Of a DNA stretch of 31,334 nucleotides, positions 22,036 to 31,154 are shown piece by piece. The translations under genes were made by a program, and so were the position numbers. Within the stretch, counting starts at the first letter, position 1. Every line of letters begins with the position of its first letter. The notes below the pieces were generated by a model. That model was not told where the DNA came from. It searched no databases and was given only the letters and a program-made list of their open reading frames with translations. This DNA is from a virus: the IMG/VR virus record IMGVR_UViG_3300034108_000183, positions 1-31,334 of that record; one strand, given 5' to 3'.

Positions 22036-22219
22036 CGCAAAAATAGCATTAAGTGGGTTAGCAGGGATGTTTAGCGAGGTGGAAACCTTAATTAGCAAGG
22101 CAAAGCAAGGAATTCAAACGAATGAAGAAAAGGCTATGTTTGCACACAAATTAGAGCAAAGTGGCATTTTAAAAGAATTTGAAATAGTAAGAGAAAAACT
22201 TAAAGACTTGCACAAGTAA
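22016..22219 (+). CDS. Hypothetical helical protein, 67 aa
   Basis: The frame opens with TTG at 22016, overlapping the previous gene by 20 nt, and its TAA shares a base with the next ATG (22219). The 67-residue product is entirely helical and charged (AKIALSGLAGMFSEVETLIS; FEIVREKLKDLHK). An internal ATG at residue 18 would leave only 50 residues. It may be a small tail-assembly helper, from position only. No family is recognised. Confidence 0.55.
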   Translation: MSQLENNAKIALSGLAGMFSEVETLISKAKQGIQTNEEKAMFAHKLEQSGILKEFEIVREKLKDLHK

Positions 22220-24693
22220 TGGCAGTAAATATTATTGGTCAAACATTTTACGATGTAATTACTACTGGTAGTAGTGGAAGCAAATTTCCATTATTCAATA
22301 TTGGTGAATCATTATTGGTTTGGACAGATGTTGAATTTTTTACTGAAGTAAACTTTACTCCTGCAGTTCCATTAGTTACTGGTAGTGTTGTCAATCAAAA
22401 CCATTTATATGGCAGCAATAGATTTGCAAATGTAAGTGTAGGTGATACCATAAGAATCATTTGTGGTGCAGGCTTTTTTGCTGTTGCTAACAATCAAAAT
22501 GTTACTGTTTTAGTTAAGTATAGCAACAATGAAATATTAGTTTCTAATGCTATTGTGAGCGGTTTGGCAGTAACGAATAACGAGAGCAATGCTGATGCTA
22601 TTCTTTACAATTTAACTGAAATTCAATCATTAGATTTTCAATATAATTTCATTGAGAATGGTCAGCCAAATCAATTCAATTCCTTAACCACAAATCAACT
22701 GCAATGGTTCAAGGCAGATAACATCGATGCATCAAGTTTTGGCACACCATCAACACTTGTTCCTCAAGGAGGTTTGGAATGGCAAATTAGGTCTAATTTT
22801 GTTGGAACATCAGATGCATATCGTGTAAGCTATGATACAACTAATGGTAGGCAAGTATTTAGAGTAAGACATTATGTTGTTGCTACACCATTGTTTTTGG
22901 CATCACAATTAATAGATGCAGTAAACAACATTGCACCTACTTATTACTTGAATGGAAATTGCCTAAAATACATTGTAAAGATATCTGGATTACGCAGCAT
23001 TAATGACCCAAATTCTTTGCAAGTTGTTGAAACAAATAGCAGCATATTAGGCAATAGTGGTTGGTTTGATGAGTCATTTAATCAAGGGGCGCAAGATTAC
23101 TTTATTCAGAACATTCAATACTTTAATAATGCAATTCCTACAACCGAAATAAGCAGTTTTATTGGGTATGACCAAACGATTGAATTTGATATCACAAGCG
23201 CAACTGGAGATTTTGCAGCAGGGCAAAGAATTTCCATTGGCGGTATGAAATTGCCTAACAATCAAATTGAATACCAAAACAATGGTAGGTCACTTGGAGA
23301 AAACTTTTTGTTTGCTGATTTGTACCCATATGTTGATGGTTTGGTTTACACAAATCCATATGGAAATGATGGTAATTTTATCGATAGTGTAAAGGCAGAT
23401 TTTATAAATGCAAACACTATTCACGTTACTATTTATTTGGTTTTAGTTGCTGATACAATTTCAGTATTAAATGAAAGTTTAACACCACGATTCTGCTTCT
23501 TTTCTAACATTGCAAATCCAGCATTTACGCAGGTTGTCAATTCAAATAAACAAGTAATTTGGAGTGGTGTTAAGAACTTTAATAATGTTGTAAGACCAGC
23601 AGACCTCAACTGCCTGCAAACATTTAAAAGGCATTATGAAGATGCAAGTGATGCTGGGATAACAGATGACATCACTACATTCAAGAATGATGAGTGTGTT
23701 ATGGAAAGCCTTATCTATGGCACTTGGGAGGAATTCCCATCTACTGTAGATTCAGTTTATCTTACTAAAATATATCAACAAGTAGTTGCGAAAAGAATAA
23801 GTGATGGTGCTGAATTCTTGTTGGAGGATTTTCAGTTGAATGTGCCAGTTATTTTTCAAGGAGGTGCGCCATTTATCAACTATTCAAACAACACAGTCTT
23901 CAACATACCAACAACTGAAATCAGAAAGCCGATAACAGTTACAATTGTTGATGCAGTCCCAACACCATCAAGCGCAAAGTTTAAAATCAGTTACCCATTT
24001 ATGATTCGTTGGGAAGCGTGGGTAGCATTGCTTGGGGTGAATTCAGATTTCTTCAACCCATCGCAACAAAACAATGGACAAAATCAAGATTGGTATCATT
24101 ACTTAACTGCGAATTGGGAGATATATTTTAGAACTGGTTACGATGTAGTTTCAAGCGTGAATCCTTACCATTTTGATGAGGATATTTTGATACCAATCAA
24201 TGATTATGCAAGTAACCCAGCCTATTCGGTAAAGAAAGTTGAAACATTTACAAGCGGTGGCACACCATTAACTGCTGGAGGTATCAATTACATTCAAGCA
24301 GGCAGCAACACAATTGTAAGGGCAACATTCACAAAGCCAACTGGTTTATTGATTAGTGAAAGTAAAGTAGTATTTGGCATTGAAATACACGAACAAGGTG
24401 GTATAGGTGGGCGAGTGAGGTTTTCAAGTGTATGGGAAACAACATTCCCATTAACTTGGTTTGTTCCCATTTCGGGAATAGATGACAAGGTTGTTTTAAC
24501 GCAAATAAATTCAACTACGATAAAGGCAGAAGCGGTGCTTGACCACAATGCATTGCCAGTTGGCAACATTACTTATGACATCGTTGCGAGAATTTATGAG
24601 GTTGAAAAAACACCAGACCCAGAATTTGACAAAACAATGACAGATGGTACATTTAAGACAACAACCGATGGTAACATTAAATCTATAGCATAA
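22219..24693 (+). CDS. Large tail structural protein, 824 aa
   Basis: The protein starts MAVNIIGQTFYDVITTGSSG and is almost wholly beta-rich, with many Asn, Thr, Ser and aromatic residues and no membrane segment, as expected of a tail-tip or baseplate component. The last residues form two similar repeats (MTDGTFKT, TTDGNIKS) seen at the ends of other Bacteroidota phage tail proteins. It is joined to both neighbours by TAATG overlaps. No enzymatic motif is visible. A role in the tail tip or as the base for the fibres is likely from order; the exact role is unknown. Confidence 0.65.
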   Translation: MAVNIIGQTFYDVITTGSSGSKFPLFNIGESLLVWTDVEFFTEVNFTPAVPLVTGSVVNQNHLYGSNRFANVSVGDTIRIICGAGFFAVANNQNVTVLVKYSNNEILVSNAIVSGLAVTNNESNADAILYNLTEIQSLDFQYNFIENGQPNQFNSLTTNQLQWFKADNIDASSFGTPSTLVPQGGLEWQIRSNFVGTSDAYRVSYDTTNGRQVFRVRHYVVATPLFLASQLIDAVNNIAPTYYLNGNCLKYIVKISGLRSINDPNSLQVVETNSSILGNSGWFDESFNQGAQDYFIQNIQYFNNAIPTTEISSFIGYDQTIEFDITSATGDFAAGQRISIGGMKLPNNQIEYQNNGRSLGENFLFADLYPYVDGLVYTNPYGNDGNFIDSVKADFINANTIHVTIYLVLVADTISVLNESLTPRFCFFSNIANPAFTQVVNSNKQVIWSGVKNFNNVVRPADLNCLQTFKRHYEDASDAGITDDITTFKNDECVMESLIYGTWEEFPSTVDSVYLTKIYQQVVAKRISDGAEFLLEDFQLNVPVIFQGGAPFINYSNNTVFNIPTTEIRKPITVTIVDAVPTPSSAKFKISYPFMIRWEAWVALLGVNSDFFNPSQQNNGQNQDWYHYLTANWEIYFRTGYDVVSSVNPYHFDEDILIPINDYASNPAYSVKKVETFTSGGTPLTAGGINYIQAGSNTIVRATFTKPTGLLISESKVVFGIEIHEQGGIGGRVRFSSVWETTFPLTWFVPISGIDDKVVLTQINSTTIKAEAVLDHNALPVGNITYDIVARIYEVEKTPDPEFDKTMTDGTFKTTTDGNIKSIA

Positions 24694-25619
24694 TGCCAAC
24701 ATTCGACGGAGAAGCAGCAACACAAATATTCTACACACTACCAGCAGCAAGTGCAGTAGTGCCTACGTTACTATTGCCTAACACAGATTTGTGGGATTGT
24801 TGCGCTGATTTCAAACTATTGCAGTTAGCGTATGGTGATGGTAGTGATGCAATGAAGAATGATTTCTTTACATTTATGGACATCTGTTCACCAACTGCTA
24901 CTAATGCAGTTTATAAGTTGTATAAAGACAATGTTTTGTTAGCTACAATGAGTGGTGGAACTACTTATGGGGTAAACTATGCTTTTGGCTTTCAAACTGT
25001 GAATAATCAAAAATATGTAGGTTATAAGATAGAATGGCATAAGGTTTTGGCATTGCACGGAGGTGGGATTTACAAGGTTGAATTAGCAGTTACTGATGGT
25101 GTTTTGGGCAATGTATCAATATTCTCATTTGATTTTAAACTATGCGAATACAGAGCAGATAGAGCAGAGATGACCATTAGATTACAATGGTATCAGAATG
25201 GTTTAATTGGTAGCTTAAGTGATGATAAATTGACTGTGAATTACTTGAATTTAAATTGGGTAAATCAGATAAGATTGTCTGGCTATTTTGGCTATCCAAC
25301 TGCTGATTACACGAAAGAAGAAATACAATATCAAAATGGTGTGCGTGAGTGGACATTTGATGAGCAAGAACCGATTTACATTTTAGAAACAAAAAGAATT
25401 CCTGCACAACTGCACAATCTATTTCGCATTTCAATTATGCAATCTGATAGATGCACTATAACGGATTATAATTCAAGAAATGCTGAAAAGTATGTTGATA
25501 AAGAAATAATGTTTCAGACCGAATATAAACCAGTTTGGAAGCCTTTAATCAGTAAATTAGCACCAGTAAAATTAGAGGTTAGACAAAGATATAATAATTA
25601 TAAAAAACATAGAAACTAA
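24693..25619 (+). CDS. Tail structural protein, 308 aa
   Basis: The 308-residue product starts MPTFDGEAATQIFYTLPAAS and is beta-rich, with a central PKD- or Ig-like region (YKLYKDNVLLATMSGGTTYG; YKVELAVTDGVLGNVSIFSF) and a basic C-terminal tail (LEVRQRYNNYKKHRN). It contains a WDCCAD motif and several further Cys. It lies between the large tail protein and the fibre gene, coupled by TAATG overlaps at both ends. It may connect the fibre to the tail tip. No family is recognised. Confidence 0.6.
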   Translation: MPTFDGEAATQIFYTLPAASAVVPTLLLPNTDLWDCCADFKLLQLAYGDGSDAMKNDFFTFMDICSPTATNAVYKLYKDNVLLATMSGGTTYGVNYAFGFQTVNNQKYVGYKIEWHKVLALHGGGIYKVELAVTDGVLGNVSIFSFDFKLCEYRADRAEMTIRLQWYQNGLIGSLSDDKLTVNYLNLNWVNQIRLSGYFGYPTADYTKEEIQYQNGVREWTFDEQEPIYILETKRIPAQLHNLFRISIMQSDRCTITDYNSRNAEKYVDKEIMFQTEYKPVWKPLISKLAPVKLEVRQRYNNYKKHRN

Positions 25620-27976
25620 TGGAAATTAACCAATATGCAGTAACCGCTTCAGAAATGAAGGATTTGTCCTTTTTGGACATTGACCAATATGTAAGTGCTG
25701 GTGTATACCAATCACAAAAAGTGCCAGTAAGTTTAGTAAAGGCATATATGTTATCAGAAAACATTGAGCAGATTTTGTTAGCTGATATGCAAGCATTAGC
25801 ATTGGCTGGTGATTTGGTATCATTAAAGAATTATCTTATTGATGATGGTAGTTCATTATATCTTACAATGGCTGCTGGTGGTGTTGGTAATCAAATCTAC
25901 CAATATGCTATTGATGTAACAAGTGGTTTGTTTGGAACATTTGACTTGGTTACTGGTGTGTTTACTGCTATAGGTGGTGTATACATTAAAGATGGAGGTA
26001 ATAACGTTTTTTATAGTGCTGCTGAACAAGGTACAACTTCTTTAACTGGGGCTTGCAAGAATAATACATTTCACCAAAATGCAGAAAATAATATTTTAGT
26101 TCTTGATAATGAAAATAATGTATTTTATCAATCAGCACAAAATAATGAACTTGGAGATACATCTAATTCTAATGTTTTTGGAATAGGCTCAAGTTTAAAT
26201 ATACTTGCAGATGGGTGTTCAAATAATATTTTTGAACAAGGTACAGAAAATAATGAACTTGGCATTAATTGTATAGGTAATACATTTAAGCAATATGCTA
26301 ACGGATTTAAATTTAATGGTGGTTTGCAAAATGTAACTATTGAAGCAGGCACAATTGGTGGTAATTATTTAGGAGTTGATTATAATTTTATGTATGGTCA
26401 AGATTATCCAGCAACAATCTTTAGTGATGGTAGCGCTAACTACCATCGTTATTACGATGTTGCAAATGATAGGATAGTAGTAACATTATTAACTGCACCT
26501 TATACAGTTAGCTACATTGGTGGTGGTGCTGGTGCTACACCTAACATCCAACAAGTGTTAGATACTGGCAACACCTCAACAACTGCTATAAAAATTGACA
26601 ATGGCACTGGCAATTATGTGCAAGTTAATTCTTCAAATATTTTAATGGAAGATAGTTCTGGGAATGCATTAAGTGTTTATCCAGATTCTATGACAATTCA
26701 AAACCCATCATTTGGTGCTGGTACAATTAAGGCAACTGCATTAGCTAACAATGTTACATTTGAATTGCCAAACAAAGCAGCAGGGACACAAACCTTTGCA
26801 ATGTTAAGTGATATTGGTGCTGGTAGTGGTACAGTTACAAGTGTAGGTTTATCAATGCCATCAGCATTCAGCGTTGCAAGTAGTCCGATAACAACAAGTG
26901 GAACAATAGCGGTAACTGGTGCAGGATTATCAAGCCAATATGTGAGAGGTGATGGTTCATTAGCTAATTTCCCATCAAGTAATGGCGGTGGTGCATCAGT
27001 TAATTACTACTTAAATGGTTCAGTTTCTCAAGGCACATTTGGAGGTGTGGCAATGCGTGAGGTTAATAGAACACCTATTATTGGCACTGGTACTGATTTT
27101 ACTATTGCAACAAATGGTTACATTCAATCATTTATTACTGATGCAAATGACCCAAATCAGTTAGTAATTCCAGCAGGCAACTGGAACTTTGAAACATATT
27201 TCAGCGCATCAAGTGGCGGTGGTTCACCATCATTTTATATTGAATTACATAAGTGGGATGGGGCAACATTAACTTTGATTGCATCGAATTCAGCAACACC
27301 AGAAGCAATAACTGGAGGCACTACTATTGACTTGTATTTTACTGCAATAGCAGTACCGCAAACAACACTTGCATTGACCGATAGATTAGCAATAAGAATT
27401 TATGTTACTCATAGTGGCAGAACAATAACATTGCACACGGAAAATAGTCATCTATGCCAAGTAATAACAACATTCACAACTGGCTTAACTGCATTGAATG
27501 GGCTTACTGAACAAGTGCAAACATTTGCAGTTGGAACAAGTGGAACTGACTTTGCAATAAGTTCAGCATCTGGAATTCATAACTTCAATTTACCTACTGC
27601 TTCAGCATCTAACAGAGGCGCATTGTCATCTGCTGACTGGAGTGCTTTTAATGCGTTAAAAGTTGAAAACCTATCTCTTCAAGATGGTGGTTCAAGCATA
27701 GCAGCAACAACCTATACATTAGAACTTTATGCCCAATATGCATACACTATTAATCAACTAAAAATTATCTCTGCTTCTGGCACTTGCACAGTAGCGGTAA
27801 AGATAAATGGAGTAGATGTAACTGGCATAAGCGCAGTATCGGTAAGTAGCACCATAGCAACTGCTAATGCAAGTGCAGCAAACACAGTTGCAGTTGGTGA
27901 TAAGATAACATTGGTAACCACATCGAATAGTGCATTAACTAATCTACAAGCATCTTTAAAAACAACCAGAATATAA
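25619..27976 (+). CDS. Tail fibre with beta-helix-like repeats, 785 aa
   Basis: Domains run as follows. An N-terminal attachment part spans about residues 1-100. A set of NN-x-F ladder repeats spans about 122-245 with a period near 18 residues (NNTFHQNAENNILVLDNE; NNVFYQSAQNNELGDTSNS), as in a right-handed beta-helix. A spacer follows, then GTVTSVGLSMPSAFSVASSP and YVRGDGSLANFP, a motif common in Bacteroidota phage fibres. The C-terminal domain (SLQDGGSSIAATTYTLELYA onward, ending ASLKTTRI) resembles a widespread fibre-tip domain that likely binds the receptor. No intramolecular chaperone or peptidase is seen. Confidence 0.75.
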   Translation: MEINQYAVTASEMKDLSFLDIDQYVSAGVYQSQKVPVSLVKAYMLSENIEQILLADMQALALAGDLVSLKNYLIDDGSSLYLTMAAGGVGNQIYQYAIDVTSGLFGTFDLVTGVFTAIGGVYIKDGGNNVFYSAAEQGTTSLTGACKNNTFHQNAENNILVLDNENNVFYQSAQNNELGDTSNSNVFGIGSSLNILADGCSNNIFEQGTENNELGINCIGNTFKQYANGFKFNGGLQNVTIEAGTIGGNYLGVDYNFMYGQDYPATIFSDGSANYHRYYDVANDRIVVTLLTAPYTVSYIGGGAGATPNIQQVLDTGNTSTTAIKIDNGTGNYVQVNSSNILMEDSSGNALSVYPDSMTIQNPSFGAGTIKATALANNVTFELPNKAAGTQTFAMLSDIGAGSGTVTSVGLSMPSAFSVASSPITTSGTIAVTGAGLSSQYVRGDGSLANFPSSNGGGASVNYYLNGSVSQGTFGGVAMREVNRTPIIGTGTDFTIATNGYIQSFITDANDPNQLVIPAGNWNFETYFSASSGGGSPSFYIELHKWDGATLTLIASNSATPEAITGGTTIDLYFTAIAVPQTTLALTDRLAIRIYVTHSGRTITLHTENSHLCQVITTFTTGLTALNGLTEQVQTFAVGTSGTDFAISSASGIHNFNLPTASASNRGALSSADWSAFNALKVENLSLQDGGSSIAATTYTLELYAQYAYTINQLKIISASGTCTVAVKINGVDVTGISAVSVSSTIATANASAANTVAVGDKITLVTTSNSALTNLQASLKTTRI

Positions 27977-28761
27977 TGGGTAGAAGATTAATATACATAA
28001 GACCACAAGGCTATCTACCTCTAACAACTGCTTGGATAGCAGCAACTGGCGAAACCGATACAACTATTTTAAATGCTTTGAATACATTTGAAGCAGGATT
28101 GGATGCGAATAGTTTAACTGGTAAATTCAATGCTATCTATCCTATGGTTGGTGGTACATCAGCAAAGCACAGATATAACTTTATGAATACATCGTTGTAT
28201 ACACTATCATTTAACGGATTTTGGACTCATTCAGCAAATGGGGCATTACCTAACGGAACTAATGCTTTTGCCAATACTGGTTACAATATAAATTTACTAT
28301 CGCAAAACGACACCCATATATCTTACTATTCAAGAACGAGCAACACAACAAATGCCATTGATATGGGTGCAAATGGTGGTGCAGGTCAAGATTTTACATA
28401 TTTATCTCTTAGGTCTGCATCGGTCGCGATAGCAGTTGTTAATGCACTACCAACAGATTTCTTAGCCGAAGCTACATTTACTAATACACTTGCTCTTGGA
28501 ATAGCAACAAGAACGACTTCAAACAATACAAAATTATTTAGAAGAACCACTAAAACAGAATCAATATTATTAAATTCGGTAAATAATTTTCCATCACAAA
28601 ATATATATATTGGAGCAAGAAATGCAAATGGAACTGCTGCTGGTTATACAAATAGACAATGCGCTTTTGCAAGTATTGGAACTGGATTTAGCGATGCAGA
28701 GGCAAATACATTTTATACATTAGTACAAGCATTTCAAACAAGTTTAAGTAGACAAGTATGA
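27976..28761 (+). CDS. Putative receptor-binding protein, lectin-like, 261 aa
   Basis: The protein starts MGRRLIYIRPQGYLPLTTAW. The N-terminal ~50 residues may attach it to the fibre. The remaining ~200 residues look like a LamG/concanavalin-type beta sandwich (SLYTLSFNGFWTHSANGALP; SQNIYIGARNANGTAAGYTN). It ends with a helix that is recurrent in Bacteroidota phage adhesins (GFSDAEANTFYTLVQAFQTS). It would bind surface glycans. The gene overlaps the fibre stop (TAATG) and the next start (ATGA). Confidence 0.6.
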   Translation: MGRRLIYIRPQGYLPLTTAWIAATGETDTTILNALNTFEAGLDANSLTGKFNAIYPMVGGTSAKHRYNFMNTSLYTLSFNGFWTHSANGALPNGTNAFANTGYNINLLSQNDTHISYYSRTSNTTNAIDMGANGGAGQDFTYLSLRSASVAIAVVNALPTDFLAEATFTNTLALGIATRTTSNNTKLFRRTTKTESILLNSVNNFPSQNIYIGARNANGTAAGYTNRQCAFASIGTGFSDAEANTFYTLVQAFQTSLSRQV

Positions 28762-29003
28762 AACTAACAGAACTAACACAAGAAGAAAAACTACTTTATG
28801 TAGGCTTACTTACTGAATTACAAAAAGATGAATTAGTCGGGCAGTTATATGCGCCATATTCATATTATAATCCTATCCAAGATTTTTACGATAATTGGAT
28901 AATTTCGGTTGGAGAAATTGAATGCGCAAAAGAAGAATTTATGTGGTTAAAAGATGTACCTTTGATACCTTATACTCCTAAACAATACGAAAACTTATTA
29001 TGA
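28758..29003 (+). CDS. Hypothetical acidic protein, 81 aa
   Basis: The product starts MKLTELTQEEKLLYVGLLTE and is acidic, with a helical first half and an aromatic-rich middle (YAPYSYYNPIQDFYDNWIIS). It is tied to the receptor-binding gene upstream and the membrane protein gene downstream by ATGA overlaps. Its place after the adhesin would suit a fibre-assembly chaperone, but nothing in the sequence confirms that. Confidence 0.55.
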   Translation: MKLTELTQEEKLLYVGLLTELQKDELVGQLYAPYSYYNPIQDFYDNWIISVGEIECAKEEFMWLKDVPLIPYTPKQYENLL

Positions 29004-29206
29004 TACATTCCCAACATCCCGACAATAGCATTTTAGTCATCATTACATCGGTCATCATTCAAGCAGGTGTATGGACATCAGATTGGTTTGGCAATATGAA
29101 TTTAGTCGGCATCTACGATACCATATATGACTTTGCCAAGTTAGGTGCATTAGTAGTTTCAATGTGGGCTTCTTATCGTGTTGCCAAGAAAAATAAGAAT
29201 GAGTAA
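29000..29206 (+). CDS. Small membrane protein, holin-like, 68 aa
   Basis: The product starts MIHSQHPDNSILVIITSVII and has hydrophobic segments at about residues 9-24 and 44-60 (DFAKLGALVVSMWASYRVAK), with a basic C-terminal tail (KKNKNE). Two membrane helices, small size and position at the end of the tail operon fit a holin. No endolysin gene is next to it, so the lysis role is unproven. It overlaps the next gene by 8 nt. Confidence 0.5.
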   Translation: MIHSQHPDNSILVIITSVIIQAGVWTSDWFGNMNLVGIYDTIYDFAKLGALVVSMWASYRVAKKNKNE

Positions 29207-29378
29207 TCAAGAAATTGTAGCATTAAAGCCTTTGATATTAGTTTTATTCGTTTTGTTTTTTTACCTTGTTTCAATGCTCTATCAATACAGAGCAATAGTC
29301 AAGAATGTAGGCAGATTCTTTAAAGGCGGTGTTGTTGCTTTGTTGGTAATGCTGGGTATCATAGATGAACAAAAATAG
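29199..29378 (+). CDS. Small membrane protein, 59 aa
   Basis: The start is placed at 29199 (MSNQEIVALKPLILVLFVLF), whose ATG overlaps the previous stop region; an in-frame ATG at 29178 would overlap it more deeply. A strong hydrophobic segment spans about residues 9-28, and a weaker one lies near 43-54 (GGVVALLVMLGI). Two basic residues lie between them. It may pair with the gene at 29000 in lysis, as a holin/antiholin or spanin-like partner, but the sequence does not decide this. Confidence 0.5.
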   Translation: MSNQEIVALKPLILVLFVLFFYLVSMLYQYRAIVKNVGRFFKGGVVALLVMLGIIDEQK

Positions 29379-29379
29379 T

Positions 29380-29598
29380 TTACTTATACAACCTAACACT
29401 ATACTTTATAGCCTTTATAATGTCGCAATGATACCATATTGTTTCATTGTCTATCAACATACAAGTATGCCCCATCATAGATAGATTAAATCTATCCATA
29501 TCAATAGGATATTCTTTTAATAAAGTTTCTATTTCTGATTTAATAAAACCATATTCATACTTGGTTTTGTAGTTGTTTACTCTTTCTGTTATGCTCAT
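29380..29598 (-). CDS. Hypothetical protein, 72 aa
   Basis: The product starts MSITERVNNYKTKYEYGFIK and is a small charged protein with a helical first half and a HTCMLIDNETIWYHC stretch bearing two Cys and two His that could bind metal, though spacing is not that of a known finger. It ends one base from the rightward operon in convergent orientation. It is preceded by a gene on the same strand two bases away. No family is recognised. Confidence 0.55.
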   Translation of the reverse strand: MSITERVNNYKTKYEYGFIKSEIETLLKEYPIDMDRFNLSMMGHTCMLIDNETIWYHCDIIKAIKYSVRLYK

Positions 29599-29600
29599 AA

Positions 29601-29924
29601 TTAGTCTTTTATTTCTGGAAAATATTGCTTCAACTTTTCAGCGTAATCCTTAAAAAATATAAAAATAAATTCGGTTATTTCTAATTTACTTAACAACTCG
29701 TTGTCATCGGTAAGCACAATAACAGTAGTGTCTGTCATCCTTTCTTTTATTAGCGTTTTTGTACTATAAAAATACTTTATCCTCACTTCTTTAACATCAA
29801 ACACAAACACCTCATCGTTATATTCGTTGGTAGGTATGTCAATGTATTCCAACAAATCTTTGTCAAATTCTTTATCAAAAATAGGGTGTATGCAATCCAT
29901 TATAATGAATGATGTATTATCCAT
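29601..29924 (-). CDS. Hypothetical acidic protein, 107 aa
   Basis: The 107-residue product starts MDNTSFIIMDCIHPIFDKEF and is strongly acidic, with alternating hydrophobic strands (DEVFVFDVKEVRIKYFYSTK; DTTVIVLTDDNELLSKLEIT) and an aromatic-rich end (FIFIFFKDYAEKLKQYFPEI). It is in an operon with the genes at 29380 and 29961. Very acidic small phage proteins sometimes mimic DNA, but the pattern here is not specific enough to claim that. No family is recognised. Confidence 0.55.
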   Translation of the reverse strand: MDNTSFIIMDCIHPIFDKEFDKDLLEYIDIPTNEYNDEVFVFDVKEVRIKYFYSTKTLIKERMTDTTVIVLTDDNELLSKLEITEFIFIFFKDYAEKLKQYFPEIKD

Positions 29925-29960
29925 TATCGTTAGAATTAGAGGTTAGTGAGTGATTTCTCA

Positions 29961-31142
29961 TTAAAAATAATGTGTTAAATGGCTTACTCTACCATATTCT
30001 TTTGAATGTATAAAACCCTCTACTGCTACCATATTTAAGAATCCATTGTCGCTATGCCAAATATCGGCTGAACTTGGACTACGAAGATATGTAATATTTA
30101 CTCCTACATAATCTTTACTTGACTGAAATTGCTTTTTGTCTTGGTGGTGTACGTGGTGCAGGTAGCCATATCTAAATTTAGTTTCATACCACATTTTAGG
30201 ATTTGATTGAGCATAAATAAGTGGCAAGTCTAATGCTTTACCTTTATCTCCGTGTTCCAAATTAATCATATTATTATAGTATCTATAACACTTTCTATAT
30301 GATGGACTAATATCAAATGTAATATTTTTGCAGTCTTTAAAATATGTGCTAATAACTTGTGCTAAAAAACAACCACTCATAAAATCGTGGTTTGATGGGC
30401 AATGGACTACATCTACATCTGCAACTGATAAACATAATTCAATACATTCTACATAACATTTTTTAGCTATCATAAAGGCTTCATACCAACTTACATCTGT
30501 GTCTTGTGGTGTTTGCTTTGTTGTTGAATGGGTTAGATTGTCGGTGTTTAATACATCGTTACCAATTACAAAAATTATTTTATCAATATTAAATCCGCTT
30601 GATTTTTGCAGCAACCCTTTTGTTCCTAATATTGCCCTTTCAACTGCTAATTTACTATTGTACTCTGCGCCAGTTAAATCTGATGTTGCATATTTATTAA
30701 TGTGTAAATCGGCAATATCTATTACTAATAAATGTCCATCTTCTTGAAATTTTCTTTCTATTTGTGGGAATTTAGGAACATACTCTTTAATATCTTTTAG
30801 TAATGCTTCTTTAAAATCTTCTTGTCCTTTTGCCTCTGGCTTTTTATAGTTAGGATTAACAACGAATAGTGATGCTTCTTTATTCTTTATCCACATATTC
30901 TTCGTGGAGGTATTTGGGACATCTAAATTGTTGGTGGCTTGGTAGATTCCTTCGTGTTGGTCAAGTATTCTTTTTTTGTGCCTAAAAATATACTTTCTAA
31001 ATGAATTTACCTTTGCATCTTGCTTCCTTGTTGCAGTTGTGTTTAATATTTTAGCAACAATTTCGGAGCAAGCCAAGCCTTGTTGGAGCATCTCAGCTAC
31101 AACAGAATCATACTTGTAAAATTCTAATGTAACTTGTGGCAT
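29961..31142 (-). CDS. Calcineurin-like metallophosphoesterase, 393 aa
   Basis: The N-terminal ~60 residues resemble a helix-turn-helix DNA-binding region (VAEMLQQGLACSEIVAKILN) followed by basic helices. The remainder is a metallophosphoesterase: D145-x-H147 in DIADLHIN, G-N-D at 194-196, N251-H252-D253 in CPSNHDF, H297-x-D299 in EHGDKGK, and H330-x-H332 in YLHHVHH. These are the expected two-metal ligands, with GND in place of the usual GD and SNHD in place of GNHD. It could be a Mre11/SbcD-like nuclease, supported by its DNA-binding N-terminus, or a nucleotide phosphatase. Confidence 0.75.
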   Translation of the reverse strand: MPQVTLEFYKYDSVVAEMLQQGLACSEIVAKILNTTATRKQDAKVNSFRKYIFRHKKRILDQHEGIYQATNNLDVPNTSTKNMWIKNKEASLFVVNPNYKKPEAKGQEDFKEALLKDIKEYVPKFPQIERKFQEDGHLLVIDIADLHINKYATSDLTGAEYNSKLAVERAILGTKGLLQKSSGFNIDKIIFVIGNDVLNTDNLTHSTTKQTPQDTDVSWYEAFMIAKKCYVECIELCLSVADVDVVHCPSNHDFMSGCFLAQVISTYFKDCKNITFDISPSYRKCYRYYNNMINLEHGDKGKALDLPLIYAQSNPKMWYETKFRYGYLHHVHHQDKKQFQSSKDYVGVNITYLRSPSSADIWHSDNGFLNMVAVEGFIHSKEYGRVSHLTHYF

Positions 31143-31154
31143 ATGTTATAGATG

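Noticed and set aside
25619-28761. Diversity-generating retroelement acting on the fibre genes
   Set aside because: No reverse transcriptase gene and no template/variable repeat pair was seen in the window.
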